Origin: Thermoplasmata archaeon
GTDB taxonomy: Archaea > Thermoplasmatota > Thermoplasmata > Lutacidiplasmatales > UBA184
Direction: 5' to 3'
Assembly (NCBI GenBank): GCA_030040865.1
Contig: JASHSX010000032.1
Location: forward strand, 1 to 25,678
Length of the DNA: 25,678 nt
The notes under the pieces were generated by a model. That model searched no databases. It saw nothing but the letters and a program-made list of their open reading frames with translations, and was not told the origin of the DNA. Shown one piece after another: positions 1 through 7,972 of this stretch. Position 1 is the stretch's first letter; each line of letters opens with the position of its first letter. The position numbers and the translations under genes were made by a program.

Positions 1-321
1 GACCGGTTCCGCGCCTCACCGCGGTTTCACATCTTCCGGGAAGGGGATCGGGTCAGCGGCACGCCCCAGGTGATGGAGTACGGCCGCGACCGGAGCCTCG
101 GGGGCCGGCCCGACGTGATGGAGAACGTGCTCTGGGAGAACGGGATCCACCTGAAGGGGAAGGACCTCTACTTCTTCCAGGCCATCCACCAGGAATCGAT
201 CGTCATTCCCGAGACGGTCGATGCGATCCGCGCGGTCTTGGACCTCTCGCCCGACGCCAAGAGCTCGATCGAGAGGACCGACCACGCGCTCGGCATCCCA
301 CATCCTCGAGCCGCCGCGTAG
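1..321 (+). CDS. gap: Type II (archaeal) glyceraldehyde-3-phosphate dehydrogenase, C-terminal part
   Basis: The reading frame is open from base 1 and ends at TAG 319-321, giving the last 106 residues; the N-terminal NAD(P)-binding domain and the catalytic cysteine lie left of the window. The segment LWENGIHLKGKDLYFFQAIH followed by QES, IPE and VDAIRA matches the conserved C-terminus of archaeal type II GAPDH (typically LYYMQAVHQE then IPE.VDAIRA). The enzyme interconverts glyceraldehyde 3-phosphate and 1,3-bisphosphoglycerate in the cytosol, in archaea mostly in the gluconeogenic direction. It converges on the ferredoxin gene that ends at 586. The motif is seen in the sequence; the physiological direction is general knowledge of the family. 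The call is firm for the family despite truncation. Confidence 0.9.
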   Translation, partial: DRFRASPRFHIFREGDRVSGTPQVMEYGRDRSLGGRPDVMENVLWENGIHLKGKDLYFFQAIHQESIVIPETVDAIRAVLDLSPDAKSSIERTDHALGIPHPRAAA

Positions 322-585
322 GTCGTCGACCGGTGCGGAGGGAGGACCCTCTCCGGGGTTCCGGAGCTCCCGGGTCGGAGGCCGCGGGCGATCGAGAGAG
401 GGAGGCGGAACGAGGCCCCCCGGGGCCCGGCGGGTCCCGTGGCCGGTCGCGCGTGGGGCAGAGTTGAGGCGGCTCACCCTGCTGAGCGGCGGCCCGACCG
501 GAGCAGCATGCGCCAGAGGATCGTCCCGTGGGTTCGCGGGACGTCGTCTACCCTGAGCTAGGGGAATCCTCGGACCGGCCCCGAC
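322..585. other. Intergenic gap between convergent genes, with a hairpin at 522-543
   Basis: This stretch separates the ends of two converging genes and I find no coding region in it. It holds a perfect 7-bp inverted repeat, CGTCCCG (522-528) and CGGGACG (537-543), around an 8-base loop, and a shorter GAGGG/CCCTC stem near 339-352. A role in ending transcription or stabilising 3' ends is possible from position alone; there is no T-tract, the usual archaeal termination signal. Confidence 0.35.
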
Positions 586-864
586 TCACTTGTAGGTGGA
601 GTTGTGGACCTTCCCCTCGTCGTCCTTGATCGTGATGCACTCCCCCTCGCACTCGAAGAGGCACGCTTCGCACACGATGCAGTCGGGTCCGTGGATCACG
701 AGGGACTTCTCCCCGCGGAACTGGAACTTCGCTCCGACCGCCGGGTCGTCGACGACGTCCGGGAACTGGTCCCGGGGCTTCAGTTCGAAGACATTCACCG
801 GGCAGACGTCACGGCAGTGGGCGCATCCGGTGCACTTCTCCAGCTCGACGACGACTTCGACCAC
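586..864 (-). CDS. Two-cluster [4Fe-4S] ferredoxin-type protein
   Basis: This 92-residue protein has two cysteine clusters: C11-x2-C14-x2-C17-x3-C21-P near the N-terminus and C62-x2-C65-x2-C68-x3-C72, followed by Glu rather than Pro, plus an extra C76. That is the signature of a bacterial-type 2[4Fe-4S] ferredoxin, a soluble one-electron carrier. Between the clusters lies an insert of about 40 residues, longer than in minimal clostridial ferredoxins. The start is GTG at 862-864, preceded by GAGGGTC about six bases upstream; an A+T-rich box at 896-903 sits about 32-39 bases upstream, so the leader is very short. It is divergent from the HEAT gene and shares its promoter region. No redox partner gene is adjacent, so the specific electron donor or acceptor cannot be named. 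Confidence 0.85.
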   Translation of the reverse strand: MVEVVVELEKCTGCAHCRDVCPVNVFELKPRDQFPDVVDDPAVGAKFQFRGEKSLVIHGPDCIVCEACLFECEGECITIKDDEGKVHNSTYK

Positions 865-891
865 GTCCTGACCCTCGCCGGGCCAGCAAGC

Positions 892-903
892 GGGGTAATT
901 TAG
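892..903. promoter_or_regulatory. Shared A+T-rich promoter box of the divergent ferredoxin and HEAT genes
   Basis: GGGGTAATTTAG is the only A+T-rich island in the 66-base gap between the two divergent starts. Read rightward, TAATTTAG (896-903) lies 28-35 bases before ATG 931; read leftward, CTAAATTA lies about 32-39 bases before GTG 864. Both spacings fit an archaeal TATA box giving a leaderless or nearly leaderless mRNA. One box serving both directions is an inference from spacing. Confidence 0.45.
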
Positions 904-930
904 AACCTACGTCGGAGTCGTCGGCGCTGT

Positions 931-2451
931 ATGCCGCCCCGTCGCACGGCCGACGTGCGGAGCACGCTCTTACGGGGGCGCGGCCGTCCGGTCCTCGTGC
1001 CGGCCGCAGCGACCCGTGCTACCGATTCGCCGGCCACCCGACCGAGGCCCAAGCGGACCGCTCCCCGGGCGCGGACCCCGCGGCCGAACTCCGGACGATC
1101 GGCATCCAGCACCCGACTGATGCGGGAACTGGGGAGTCCGGACCGCGTGCGGGCCCGACGGGCTGCGCTCGAGCTCGGCGCACGCAAAGCTGCGCGGGCC
1201 CGGCTGCCGCTCGAACGCGCGCTTCGCCTTCCGGACCCCCAGATCCGTCTCGCGTCGGCATCCGCGCTCGGAGCGATCGGTCGGCCGGAGAGCCGGCGCG
1301 CTCTCGAAGGGCTCCTTTCGGATCCGGATTGGCACGTTCGTGCCCAGGCCGCGTACTCGCTCTCTCGAATTCCGGACTCTCGGTCGGTCCCGCTGCTGAG
1401 GGCGCGTATCGAGACCGACGCGAGCGCCCTCGTCCGGAACTCCTCCGCCATCGCCCTCGGTCGGATCGGGGACCCGGTCGCGATCCCCTCGTTGGAACGG
1501 GCGCTCGAGGACGAGTCGGACCGGGTCCGTCGCGAGGCGGTGATCGCGATCGAACGGTGCCGGGACCCGGAGGCGCCCGCGAAGGTGCGCCGGTTCCTCG
1601 GCGACCCTGCGCGACGCGTCCGCATCGCGGCCACGCTGGTGCTGGGTCTGCGCCGGGACCGCGGCTCGGTCCCGGATCTCCTCCGGTTCCTCGAGACGGC
1701 CGACCTCTGGGAGAAACCGGCGCTCCTCGTCGCCCTCGGCCGCATCGGCACGCCGGAGTGCGCCGAGGGACTCGCGCGCGGCGCGGACGATCCCGTCCGC
1801 TGGGTGCGGGTCTGCGCGCTCCATGGCCTTTCGGAGATGCGCGCCCCCCGGGCCCCCGCCGTGGCGCTCGCGAAGCTCGAGGACCCTGCGTGGGCCGTGC
1901 GCGGCGCGGCCGCGCTCGCGCTGGGACGCACGGGAGGGCCGACCGACGCGCTCGCCGTGGCGCCCCTGATGGGCGACCGGAGCGCCTGGGTGCGGCGTGC
2001 GGCGGTCTACGCCGCAGGGCAGCTCGGAGCCCGCGCGCTCGTTCCGGAGATCCGGGCTGCGCTCGCGGATCCGGACCCCGAAGTGCAGCTGGCGGCGATC
2101 TGGGCGATCGGTCGGCTCGGGGACGAGGACGACGTGCCGGCGCTCGCGCGGCTCCTCGGAGCGGCACACCCCCGCGCCACCGCCCCACGACGCACGATGG
2201 CGGAAGGCGACGGAGCGGTCCGGTTGGTCTCTGACGCCGAAGCACGGCGGTTCGACGCGCTCGTGGAGGCGGTGGCGGGCCTCGCCGCCCGCTCGAACGA
2301 TCCGGGGGCCCGGGCGGCGCTCCGCGCCGCTCGCGCCCGGCTCTCGCCGTCCGAACTTAAGCGGCCCGCCCGGCTCCCCGCCCCGCTCGGATCCGGCGTC
2401 GGGGCACGGACCCTCGGGAGCCTGTTCGGCGACCTCGACGGGGGAGAGTAA
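931..2451 (+). CDS. HEAT-repeat (PBS-lyase-like) scaffold protein
   Basis: This 506-residue protein is mostly tandem helical HEAT-like repeats from about residue 64 to 410. Repeat cores include VRAQAAYSLSRI, VRNSSAIALGRIGD, VRREAVIAI, VRIAATLVLGL, VRGAAALALGRTG, VRRAAVYAAGQLG and VQLAAIWAIGRLGDED, with about 31-residue spacing. Such proteins form curved superhelices for protein binding and have no catalytic residues of their own. Residues 1-63 are rich in Arg, Pro and Ala and look disordered; an internal ATG at 1120 could be an alternative start, but the box at 896-903 sits at leaderless distance from ATG 931. The C-terminal 90 residues are Ala/Arg-rich helix followed by a Gly-rich tail. No signal peptide or membrane segment is visible. 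The binding partner is unknown. Confidence 0.8.
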   Translation: MPPRRTADVRSTLLRGRGRPVLVPAAATRATDSPATRPRPKRTAPRARTPRPNSGRSASSTRLMRELGSPDRVRARRAALELGARKAARARLPLERALRLPDPQIRLASASALGAIGRPESRRALEGLLSDPDWHVRAQAAYSLSRIPDSRSVPLLRARIETDASALVRNSSAIALGRIGDPVAIPSLERALEDESDRVRREAVIAIERCRDPEAPAKVRRFLGDPARRVRIAATLVLGLRRDRGSVPDLLRFLETADLWEKPALLVALGRIGTPECAEGLARGADDPVRWVRVCALHGLSEMRAPRAPAVALAKLEDPAWAVRGAAALALGRTGGPTDALAVAPLMGDRSAWVRRAAVYAAGQLGARALVPEIRAALADPDPEVQLAAIWAIGRLGDEDDVPALARLLGAAHPRATAPRRTMAEGDGAVRLVSDAEARRFDALVEAVAGLAARSNDPGARAALRAARARLSPSELKRPARLPAPLGSGVGARTLGSLFGDLDGGE

Positions 2452-2454
2452 GCC

Positions 2455-2461
2455 TCTATAG
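2455..2461 (+). promoter_or_regulatory. TATA-like box for the DUF169 gene
   Basis: TCTATAG lies four bases after the HEAT gene stop and about 31-37 bases before ATG 2492. A GGAG at about 2480 could then act as ribosome binding site on a short leader. It suggests that the DUF169 gene has its own promoter and is not only read through from the HEAT gene. Confidence 0.4.
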
Positions 2462-2491
2462 CGCAGCGGGCTCGCCCCCCCGGAGCCGACG

Positions 2492-3223
2492 ATGTCCGAA
2501 GCATATCGCACGATCGCGGAGCAGCTCACGCACCAACTCGACCTCGACCGTCCCCCCGTGCAGGTCACGTACCTCGAGGAGCCGCCGAAGGGAGTCCCGG
2601 AGCACCCGGGCGGCGTGCCGTCCGTCTGCACGTACTTCGCCTACGGCACGCGGTCCCCGTTCTTCGCGGGCCTCGCGAAGCACGAGGACTGCGAGATCGG
2701 CGCCTTCGTCCTCGGGATCCCGCCGCAGGGCGACGTCGGGAGCCGGCTCATGGGCACGATCGGCGCGATGCAGAAGGAGGGGTACCTGAATCCCGGCGAG
2801 GAGGCGAAGGTCCCGCACAACGAGAAGGCGCCGCGGTACGTCGCCTACGGACCGCTCGGTTCGCTGCCGTTCGCACCGACCGGCGTACTCATGTTCGCCG
2901 ACCCGCACGGGGCCATGCTCGCCTCGGAGGCCGCGGGGTCGGGGCCGGACACCTGGGCCGTGCCGATGAACGGCCGGCCGATGTGCGCGATCATGCCGAT
3001 CCTCGCCCAGGGAGCACCGACCGCGCTGTCGCTCGGTTGCACCGGTTCGCGGATCTACACGGACCTGGGCGTCGACAAGATGATCGTCGGCGTGAAGGGC
3101 GACCGACTCGCGGCGTTCGCGGAAAAGCTCGACCGGATCGTCCGAGCGAACGAGTTCGTCCGCAAGGAAGACTCCGCGCGCAAGGCCCGCGCCCCGGGCG
3201 CCTTCCACGCGAAGGGAAAGTAG
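2492..3223 (+). CDS. DUF169 family protein
   Basis: This 243-residue protein matches the DUF169 (COG2043) family, common in archaea and anaerobes and without an established reaction. Typical features seen are PPVQVTYLEEPPKGVP near residue 21, a conserved Cys in SVCTYF (C46), HEDCEIGAFVLGIP (C67) and a late SLGCTGSRIYTDLG block. The conserved cysteines suggest metal or redox-cofactor binding, which is inference. It has no signal peptide or membrane span, so it is probably cytosolic. The Lys/Arg-rich C-terminal tail is probably flexible. The ATG start has GGAG upstream and its own TATA-like box. The gene converges on the surface-protein gene ending at 3240, with a 10-bp palindrome CGACGCGTCG (3225-3234) in the 16-base gap. 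Confidence 0.82.
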   Translation: MSEAYRTIAEQLTHQLDLDRPPVQVTYLEEPPKGVPEHPGGVPSVCTYFAYGTRSPFFAGLAKHEDCEIGAFVLGIPPQGDVGSRLMGTIGAMQKEGYLNPGEEAKVPHNEKAPRYVAYGPLGSLPFAPTGVLMFADPHGAMLASEAAGSGPDTWAVPMNGRPMCAIMPILAQGAPTALSLGCTGSRIYTDLGVDKMIVGVKGDRLAAFAEKLDRIVRANEFVRKEDSARKARAPGAFHAKGK

Positions 3224-3239
3224 TCGACGCGTCGGTCCG

Positions 3240-4193
3240 TCAGGCGCCGCGACCGACGAGGGCGGACGCCGCCGATCCCGCACTTCCGTCGCCGGCGACG
3301 AGCGTGATCGTGGAACCGGCGGGGCAGACGAGCGACGGCGTGGTCCGGGAGTACACGACGGCCCCGGTGTCGCCGTTCACGGTCGCGTTGAACGACGCGC
3401 CGATCGACCCGCCGGATGTCCCGAACGGGCAGGTCGTGTAGTTGAGCTCCCATTCGGAACCGCTCGTGTGCCCGAGCACCGAGTAGCCGCCGATCACCGC
3501 GTAGACGGCGGTGACGTTCGGGTGCTCCCCGAGGAACGGCGCGGCCGAGGACGCGACGTCCGCGGCGACGGTCGTGCTGTCGAGGACGGTGTCGGGGATC
3601 GGGTTCAGGAACGACAGGTACAGCGAGCAGGTCTGTCCGGAGGCGATCGATCCGTAGACGAACGCCGTCCCGTTCAGGACCACGACCGCGAGGATGGTGT
3701 TCGTCGCGTTGCGGTAGAGGAAGACCCAGGTTGTGGCGGTCCCTGCAGCGGTGCCGGGTCCGCCCGGTTCGGACGTTACCGTGGAGGGCGCTCCGGGGGC
3801 GAGGGTGAAGTTACAACCGGACGAGCCGCTCGACGACGCGTTCTCCGTCGCCGCCGAGAGGGGCAGGACCCCCGAGGCGATCACGAGGGTCCACGCTCCA
3901 CCGCCGGAGGCATTGGCCGCGCGGTCGGCGATGGGCATGGCCCCGTCGTACGAGAGCGCCCCGCTCGCTCCCGTGGAGGAACCGCCTCCTCCGCCGGACG
4001 ACGAGAATGCCCCGGTGACCGCGAGCAGGACCACCAGGAAGACCGCCACGAGGATCGCGACGATCACGAGTCCCATCATCGCCCGCTGGCGCGACGGACG
4101 GCGTCGAAACGTGGGGCCGGCCGAACCGGAGGCGGAACCGGACGGCGGCGTCCAAGGGGAGATCCCGGGGGGTGACGCGTTGCCGGAGGCCAT
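3240..4193 (-). CDS. Membrane-anchored, sequon-rich extracellular protein
   Basis: I do not recognise the family. The 317-residue protein has a Pro/Ser/Gly-rich, Arg-containing cytosolic N-terminus (1-38), one strong membrane span (about 40-62, starting MMGLVIVAILVAVFLV), a Gly/Ser linker (65-78) and an outer domain rich in Ser, Thr, Ala and Gly. That domain carries eight N-glycosylation sequons (two NAS, NFT, two NAT, NGT, NVT, NYT) and four cysteines that could make two disulfides. The layout suggests an N-in/C-out type II surface protein. It lies 12 bases after the stop of the polytopic membrane protein gene and is very probably co-transcribed with it. Function is not assigned; a pilin or S-layer role is possible but no class III signal motif is seen. 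Confidence 0.65.
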   Translation of the reverse strand: MASGNASPPGISPWTPPSGSASGSAGPTFRRRPSRQRAMMGLVIVAILVAVFLVVLLAVTGAFSSSGGGGGSSTGASGALSYDGAMPIADRAANASGGGAWTLVIASGVLPLSAATENASSSGSSGCNFTLAPGAPSTVTSEPGGPGTAAGTATTWVFLYRNATNTILAVVVLNGTAFVYGSIASGQTCSLYLSFLNPIPDTVLDSTTVAADVASSAAPFLGEHPNVTAVYAVIGGYSVLGHTSGSEWELNYTTCPFGTSGGSIGASFNATVNGDTGAVVYSRTTPSLVCPAGSTITLVAGDGSAGSAASALVGRGA

Positions 4194-4205
4194 GCGCGAC
4201 CCGGT

Positions 4206-5483
4206 CTAGGTGCGCGACAGATTATCGACCTTTCTGCCGTCGCGCAACCGGGCCTCCTCGCTCCGGATCGTCCGGACGAGGACCACCAGCAGCATCGCCG
4301 TCAGGACGACCCCGAGGAGCTCGTACGGCCACCAGATCCCCCGATCGTATCCGAGCGGCCAGAGCACGTACGTCTCGTCCAGGTACGCGATCGCCCCGTA
4401 CCCGAGCAGCCATGCGGGCGTCGTGCCGCCCAGCAGCAGGACCGGGACGATCCACACGACGAAATGGAACGAGAGGTATTGGGAGAGCAGCATGACCCCC
4501 AGGAGCGGGATCGCGCTCGCCGCGACCGCCGAGTAGCCCCGCACGTTCACGAAGACGACCAGCCCCAGCAGGCCGATCCCCTGGACCGCCGCGGACACGA
4601 GCGATGGGTGGACCCACCCCGAGACGAGCAGGAGGGCGAACACGTTCAGCGACTCGGCCGGGACGCGCGAGAACTGGCCAAGGTAGACGACCTGGACCGC
4701 GTCCCACCCCCAGATCGCATACGCGAGGCCTGCCGAGCCGAGGAACACCCCCAGCACCAGGGTCGCCTGGGCCCACCGGCCGCGCGGGAGCGATGCGGAG
4801 GAGCCGAGGAGCGGGAAGACCGCCGGAAACCGGGCCGTGCTCAGGAACGCGGCGACCCCCTTGAGAACGGCCGACCGTCGACGGGCGGCGAGGCCGAGCG
4901 CGTAGAGCATCAGCAGAACGGCCACGGGGACGATCGCGTTCTCTACGCCGATGTTCGTCGCGATGTTCGGCAGGTAGAGCACCGAGGTCGCGACGAGGAC
5001 CGAGACGTAGCGCCGGTCGTCGCCCGAGACCGCCCAGACGAGCGGCACCACCGCCAGCGCGAGGAGCTGCCAGACCAGGTACATCCCGAGGATCGAGCCC
5101 GAGGTCGCCCCGAGGGCGTTGAGGACGACCTCGGCGAGGCCGTACGGGATCTGGTCCTGGGTGCCCCCGCAGTAGCTCACGACGAACGGATTCTGCCCGT
5201 GGAGCACCGCCTGGCCGGAAGCGAGGATGGCGAACGAGTCCTCGCACTGGAGCGTGGTCACGTTCCAGACGATGTTCGCGGCCGTGATCGCCGCCAGCGG
5301 CAGGAGGAGATGCCAGAGGCGCAGCCACGACCAGTCCGTCCGGCCGGTGAGCCGCTCGCGGACGGCGTCGACTCCGGCCCGGACCCGGGGGAACGTCGGC
5401 CAGCGGTAGGCGAGGACGAGGAGGCTCAGGAGGAAGCTCGCGAGGAAGACGAGCGGCGACCCCAGATCGCCGACCGACGTCAT
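4206..5483 (-). CDS. Polytopic membrane protein, GT-C / GT87-like
   Basis: This 425-residue protein has about 11-12 hydrophobic spans, the first at residues 8-26. After the second span the loop contains C80-E81-D82 and then HGQNPF (95-100) and IPYGLAE, resembling the acidic first loop and NPF/Y...PPG-type blocks of GT-C polyprenol-phosphate-sugar glycosyltransferases (DUF2029/GT87). Those enzymes transfer sugars from lipid-linked donors on the outer face of the membrane. The assignment is inference from topology and loop shape; no diagnostic motif is complete. Its downstream partner encodes a protein with eight sequons, which fits a glycosylation setting. The ATG at 5481-5483 is 77 bases from the box at 5561-5568, which could also act leftward. 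It could equally be an unrelated transporter-like protein. Confidence 0.6.
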   Translation of the reverse strand: MTSVGDLGSPLVFLASFLLSLLVLAYRWPTFPRVRAGVDAVRERLTGRTDWSWLRLWHLLLPLAAITAANIVWNVTTLQCEDSFAILASGQAVLHGQNPFVVSYCGGTQDQIPYGLAEVVLNALGATSGSILGMYLVWQLLALAVVPLVWAVSGDDRRYVSVLVATSVLYLPNIATNIGVENAIVPVAVLLMLYALGLAARRRSAVLKGVAAFLSTARFPAVFPLLGSSASLPRGRWAQATLVLGVFLGSAGLAYAIWGWDAVQVVYLGQFSRVPAESLNVFALLLVSGWVHPSLVSAAVQGIGLLGLVVFVNVRGYSAVAASAIPLLGVMLLSQYLSFHFVVWIVPVLLLGGTTPAWLLGYGAIAYLDETYVLWPLGYDRGIWWPYELLGVVLTAMLLVVLVRTIRSEEARLRDGRKVDNLSRT

Positions 5484-5560
5484 GCCGTCTCGCCCGAGGC
5501 TCTACGCAACCGTCCGACCTCCTCCGACGCGCCGATGGGCGGGCGGGGCACGGGCTCCGG

Positions 5561-5568
5561 GATAAATG
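5561..5568. promoter_or_regulatory. TATA-like box between divergent genes
   Basis: GATAAATG reads as CATTTATC on the other strand, a good archaeal TATA sequence. Rightward it would start transcription near 5590, so the ATG at 5566 that overlaps the box would not be in the mRNA and ATG 5632 becomes the first usable in-frame start of the SRPBCC gene. Leftward use for the membrane operon (start 5483) would leave a leader of about 50 bases. Confidence 0.4.
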
Positions 5569-5631
5569 AGGCTCGGCGTTCGGTGGCTCCGCACAGCCGG
5601 GAGGGAATGCCCGACCGGCCACGCGAGCATC

Positions 5632-6144
5632 ATGCCAGCATCCGCCGCCTCGCCCACCCGCCGACCGAGCCGAACCTACTCCGTTCGAGCGACGTTCCGG
5701 GCCCCGCTCGGCTTCGCGTTCCGGTGGTGCACCGACTATTCGGAGCGCGACCCCGGGCTCCACCGCGGCGACTACGAGCGAAGGGTCGTCGAGCGACGCG
5801 CTCGCCGGGTCGTCTTCGAGGACCTGTATCCGCTGCCGCGGGGATGGTCCTGGTCCCGGGGGACCTCCTGGCTCGAGCCGCCCGATCGCTGGCACGCCGA
5901 GGAGGTCGGGAACCTTCGTACCTGGTCGATCGACTACCGCCTGATCGCCCTCGCTCCGGACATCACGGAGCTGCGCATCCGGGGGCGGCGCACGCCCACA
6001 GCGATCGGGCCCTCGAATCCCCCGCGGTCGGCGCTCGAGCGAGAGATCACCGACATGTGGCGGCAGTTCGGCCGGGCGCTGGAGAAGGATTATCGGCGGC
6101 AGCTCCGCCGCCGGGGGACGCGCCGTCGACGGGGCGACGGTTAA
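5632..6144 (+). CDS. SRPBCC (START/polyketide-cyclase-like) superfamily protein
   Basis: The 170-residue protein shows the SRPBCC fold pattern: an opening strand YSVRATFRAPLGFAFRWCTD, a charged middle with RRVVERRARRVVFEDLYPLP, then WHAEEVGNLRTWSIDYRLIA and ITELRIRGRRTP, ending in a long basic helix (DMWRQFGRALEKDYRRQLRR). Members bind hydrophobic ligands or act as cyclases or chaperone-like proteins in the cytosol; the ligand here is unknown. An in-frame ATG at 5566 overlaps the probable TATA box, so I chose ATG 5632. The C-terminus ends in an Arg-rich tail (RRGTRRRRGDG), perhaps for nucleic-acid or membrane contact, which is speculation. It stands alone, followed by a 228-base gap. Confidence 0.65.
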   Translation: MPASAASPTRRPSRTYSVRATFRAPLGFAFRWCTDYSERDPGLHRGDYERRVVERRARRVVFEDLYPLPRGWSWSRGTSWLEPPDRWHAEEVGNLRTWSIDYRLIALAPDITELRIRGRRTPTAIGPSNPPRSALEREITDMWRQFGRALEKDYRRQLRRRGTRRRRGDG

Positions 6145-6177
6145 GCGCCGCGTCCGACCCCTCCGCCGTCCGCCGAG

Positions 6178-6190
6178 GTACGGTCCGTAC
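6178..6190. promoter_or_regulatory. Operator-like dyad upstream of the phosphoesterase gene
   Basis: GTACGGTCCGTAC is a perfect 6+1+6 inverted repeat. It lies in the 228-base gap between the SRPBCC and phosphoesterase genes, which otherwise shows no coding region. The heptamer GAGGTAC occurs at about 6175 and again 24 bases on. A TATA-like GATTAAG at 6302-6308 is about 65 bases ahead of the GTG start at 6373. A role as regulator binding site is inference. Confidence 0.3.
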
Positions 6191-6372
6191 GATACCCGGA
6201 GGTACCTGCGGGCCGCCGACGCGCTACAACGGATGGGGGCGGCCCGACGCCCTTCGGGTCGACCAGCACCGCCGACGACCGACCTCCCGACCGACGCCCG
6301 CGATTAAGAGGCGGGAGGCCCTCGGGTCGAGGGGGGCCGGCCCGCACGGCGGACCGGACCTCGGAACGCTCC

Positions 6373-7932
6373 GTGACCGACCCGGCCCGCGACCACGGAC
6401 TCGATCACTTGGTGGTCCTGATGTTCGAGAACCGATCGTTCGACAATCTGCTCGGTTACCTCTACGACCCGGGGGAGGTCGTCTCCTTCGAGGGCGTCGC
6501 CGGTAGGTCGCTGTCGAACCCGCTCCCTCCCGAGATCGACGGCGGCGGGCCGCGTCGGGTGTCGGTCCATCCGGCGGCTTCGATGGACCTGCCCGACCCG
6601 AATCCCGGCGAGGAGTTCCCGCACGTCAACACCCAGGTGTTCAACAGGGTAGACCCGCCCGAGAACGCGAACGCTCCGATCGACCGGATGCAGCCGCCGT
6701 TCAACGCCCCCTCGGACCCGAACGCGGTCCCGACCATGGACGGTTTCGTGGCAGACTACGTCCGCGAGTACCGACAGCAGCTCGGGCGGCTCCCGACCGT
6801 GGAGCAGTGCGCCCAGATCCTGGCCTGCTACCCCCGGGACCGAGTGCCGGTATTGTCGGGGCTCGCCCGCAGCTTCGCGGTCTTCGACCACTGGTTCTGC
6901 GAGGTTCCGACGGAGACGTATCCCAACCGCTCGTTCCTGCACGCGGCCTCCTCGTCGGGGTTCGTCCTCAACCATCCCCCCGGGAAGTTCGAGGCCGAGA
7001 ACGACGCACCGACCGTCTTCGAGAAGCTCGAAGCTGCGAAGCGGACCTGGCGCGTCTACATCGACCCGGCCCAGATCGTGCCCGCGACCGCGCTCATCCA
7101 CGCGCGACGGCTCGCGCCGTACTTCGCCGACCACTTTTCGACCCTCCTTGACTTCGAGGACGACGCGCGGGCCGGTCGCCTGCCGGAGTACTCCTTCCTA
7201 GAACCGAACATGTTCCTCCCGCACTCGGACATGCACCCGCCCGGCGCCGCGCGTTTCCGGGAGCGGATCCACGCGCCCCCTCCCGAGGCGATGGCCCGGG
7301 GCGAGCAGCTGCTCGCGCGCGTCTACGACGCGATCCGGACGTCGGCGACCCCGACCGGGTCGAACTGGGCGAACACCCTGCTCCTCGTGCTCTTTGACGA
7401 GCACGGGGGGACGTACGACCACGTTCCCCCTCCGCCCGTCCCGCCGCCCGGCGCCACGGAGCGGGGGGAGATGGGCTTCGACTTCGCCCGCTCCGGTCTC
7501 CGAGTTCCCGCCGTCGCGGTCTCGCCGTGGATCGACGCCGGCACGGTCGTGACCGCCGAGTTCCGGCACACGTCCGTGATCCGGACGCTTCGGACCCGGT
7601 GGGACCTGGGGCCACCGCTCACCGCGCGCGACGCGGTCGCGGCGGACCTTGCGCCGCTCCTGACCCGGTCGACCCCTCGCGCTCCTGAGACGTGGCCGGT
7701 CCTCTCGCCGGTGCGGCCGTCGCTCGTCGATCGGGCCGAGGAGATCTTCGACCGCCCGCTCTCCCGCCTCGAGCGCGACCTGCTCGGCGAAGCCCTTTCG
7801 CTCGAGGCGACCCGGGCCGGTCGCGCCCCGGCGGCGGACCCAGAGACCGTCGGGCGACGGGAGGCGCTCGGTCACCTCGCCCGGATCCAGACGGCGTACT
7901 TCCCCGGTGTCGCCGGGGGACGCCGTACGTGA
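6373..7932 (+). CDS. PF04185 phosphoesterase (acid phosphatase / phospholipase C family)
   Basis: This 519-residue protein belongs to the alkaline-phosphatase-fold phosphoesterase family that includes AcpA and bacterial phospholipase C. The opening HLVVLMFENRSFDNLLGYL (residues 12-30) gives the metal-binding Glu-Asn. Further signature blocks are FCEVPTETYPNRSFLHAAS, then LLLVLFDEHGGTYDHVPPP near residues 335-353 with metal ligands Asp-Glu-His, then LRVPAVAVSPWI and FRHTSVIRTL. The family hydrolyses phosphomonoesters or phospholipid head groups. Members are usually exported, but here no signal peptide is visible: the GTG start at 6373 leads almost directly into the first catalytic strand and the upstream codons are not hydrophobic. 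It may be cytosolic. It converges on the small membrane protein gene ending at 7973. Substrate is not determinable. Confidence 0.85.
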   Translation: MTDPARDHGLDHLVVLMFENRSFDNLLGYLYDPGEVVSFEGVAGRSLSNPLPPEIDGGGPRRVSVHPAASMDLPDPNPGEEFPHVNTQVFNRVDPPENANAPIDRMQPPFNAPSDPNAVPTMDGFVADYVREYRQQLGRLPTVEQCAQILACYPRDRVPVLSGLARSFAVFDHWFCEVPTETYPNRSFLHAASSSGFVLNHPPGKFEAENDAPTVFEKLEAAKRTWRVYIDPAQIVPATALIHARRLAPYFADHFSTLLDFEDDARAGRLPEYSFLEPNMFLPHSDMHPPGAARFRERIHAPPPEAMARGEQLLARVYDAIRTSATPTGSNWANTLLLVLFDEHGGTYDHVPPPPVPPPGATERGEMGFDFARSGLRVPAVAVSPWIDAGTVVTAEFRHTSVIRTLRTRWDLGPPLTARDAVAADLAPLLTRSTPRAPETWPVLSPVRPSLVDRAEEIFDRPLSRLERDLLGEALSLEATRAGRAPAADPETVGRREALGHLARIQTAYFPGVAGGRRT

Positions 7933-7972
7933 CCCGGCGGAGGCCGTAGGGCGAGGTCGACGCGGTCCGCGA

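Noticed and set aside
970..2631. A 553-residue leftward open frame antisense to the HEAT gene
   Set aside because: Low-complexity Arg/Pro/Gly composition; HEAT repeats on the plus strand explain the region.
4464..6506. A 680-residue rightward open frame
   Set aside because: It is charged, Arg/Asp/Glu-rich antisense to the polytopic membrane protein and out of frame with SRPBCC; this is the usual shadow frame in G+C-rich genes.
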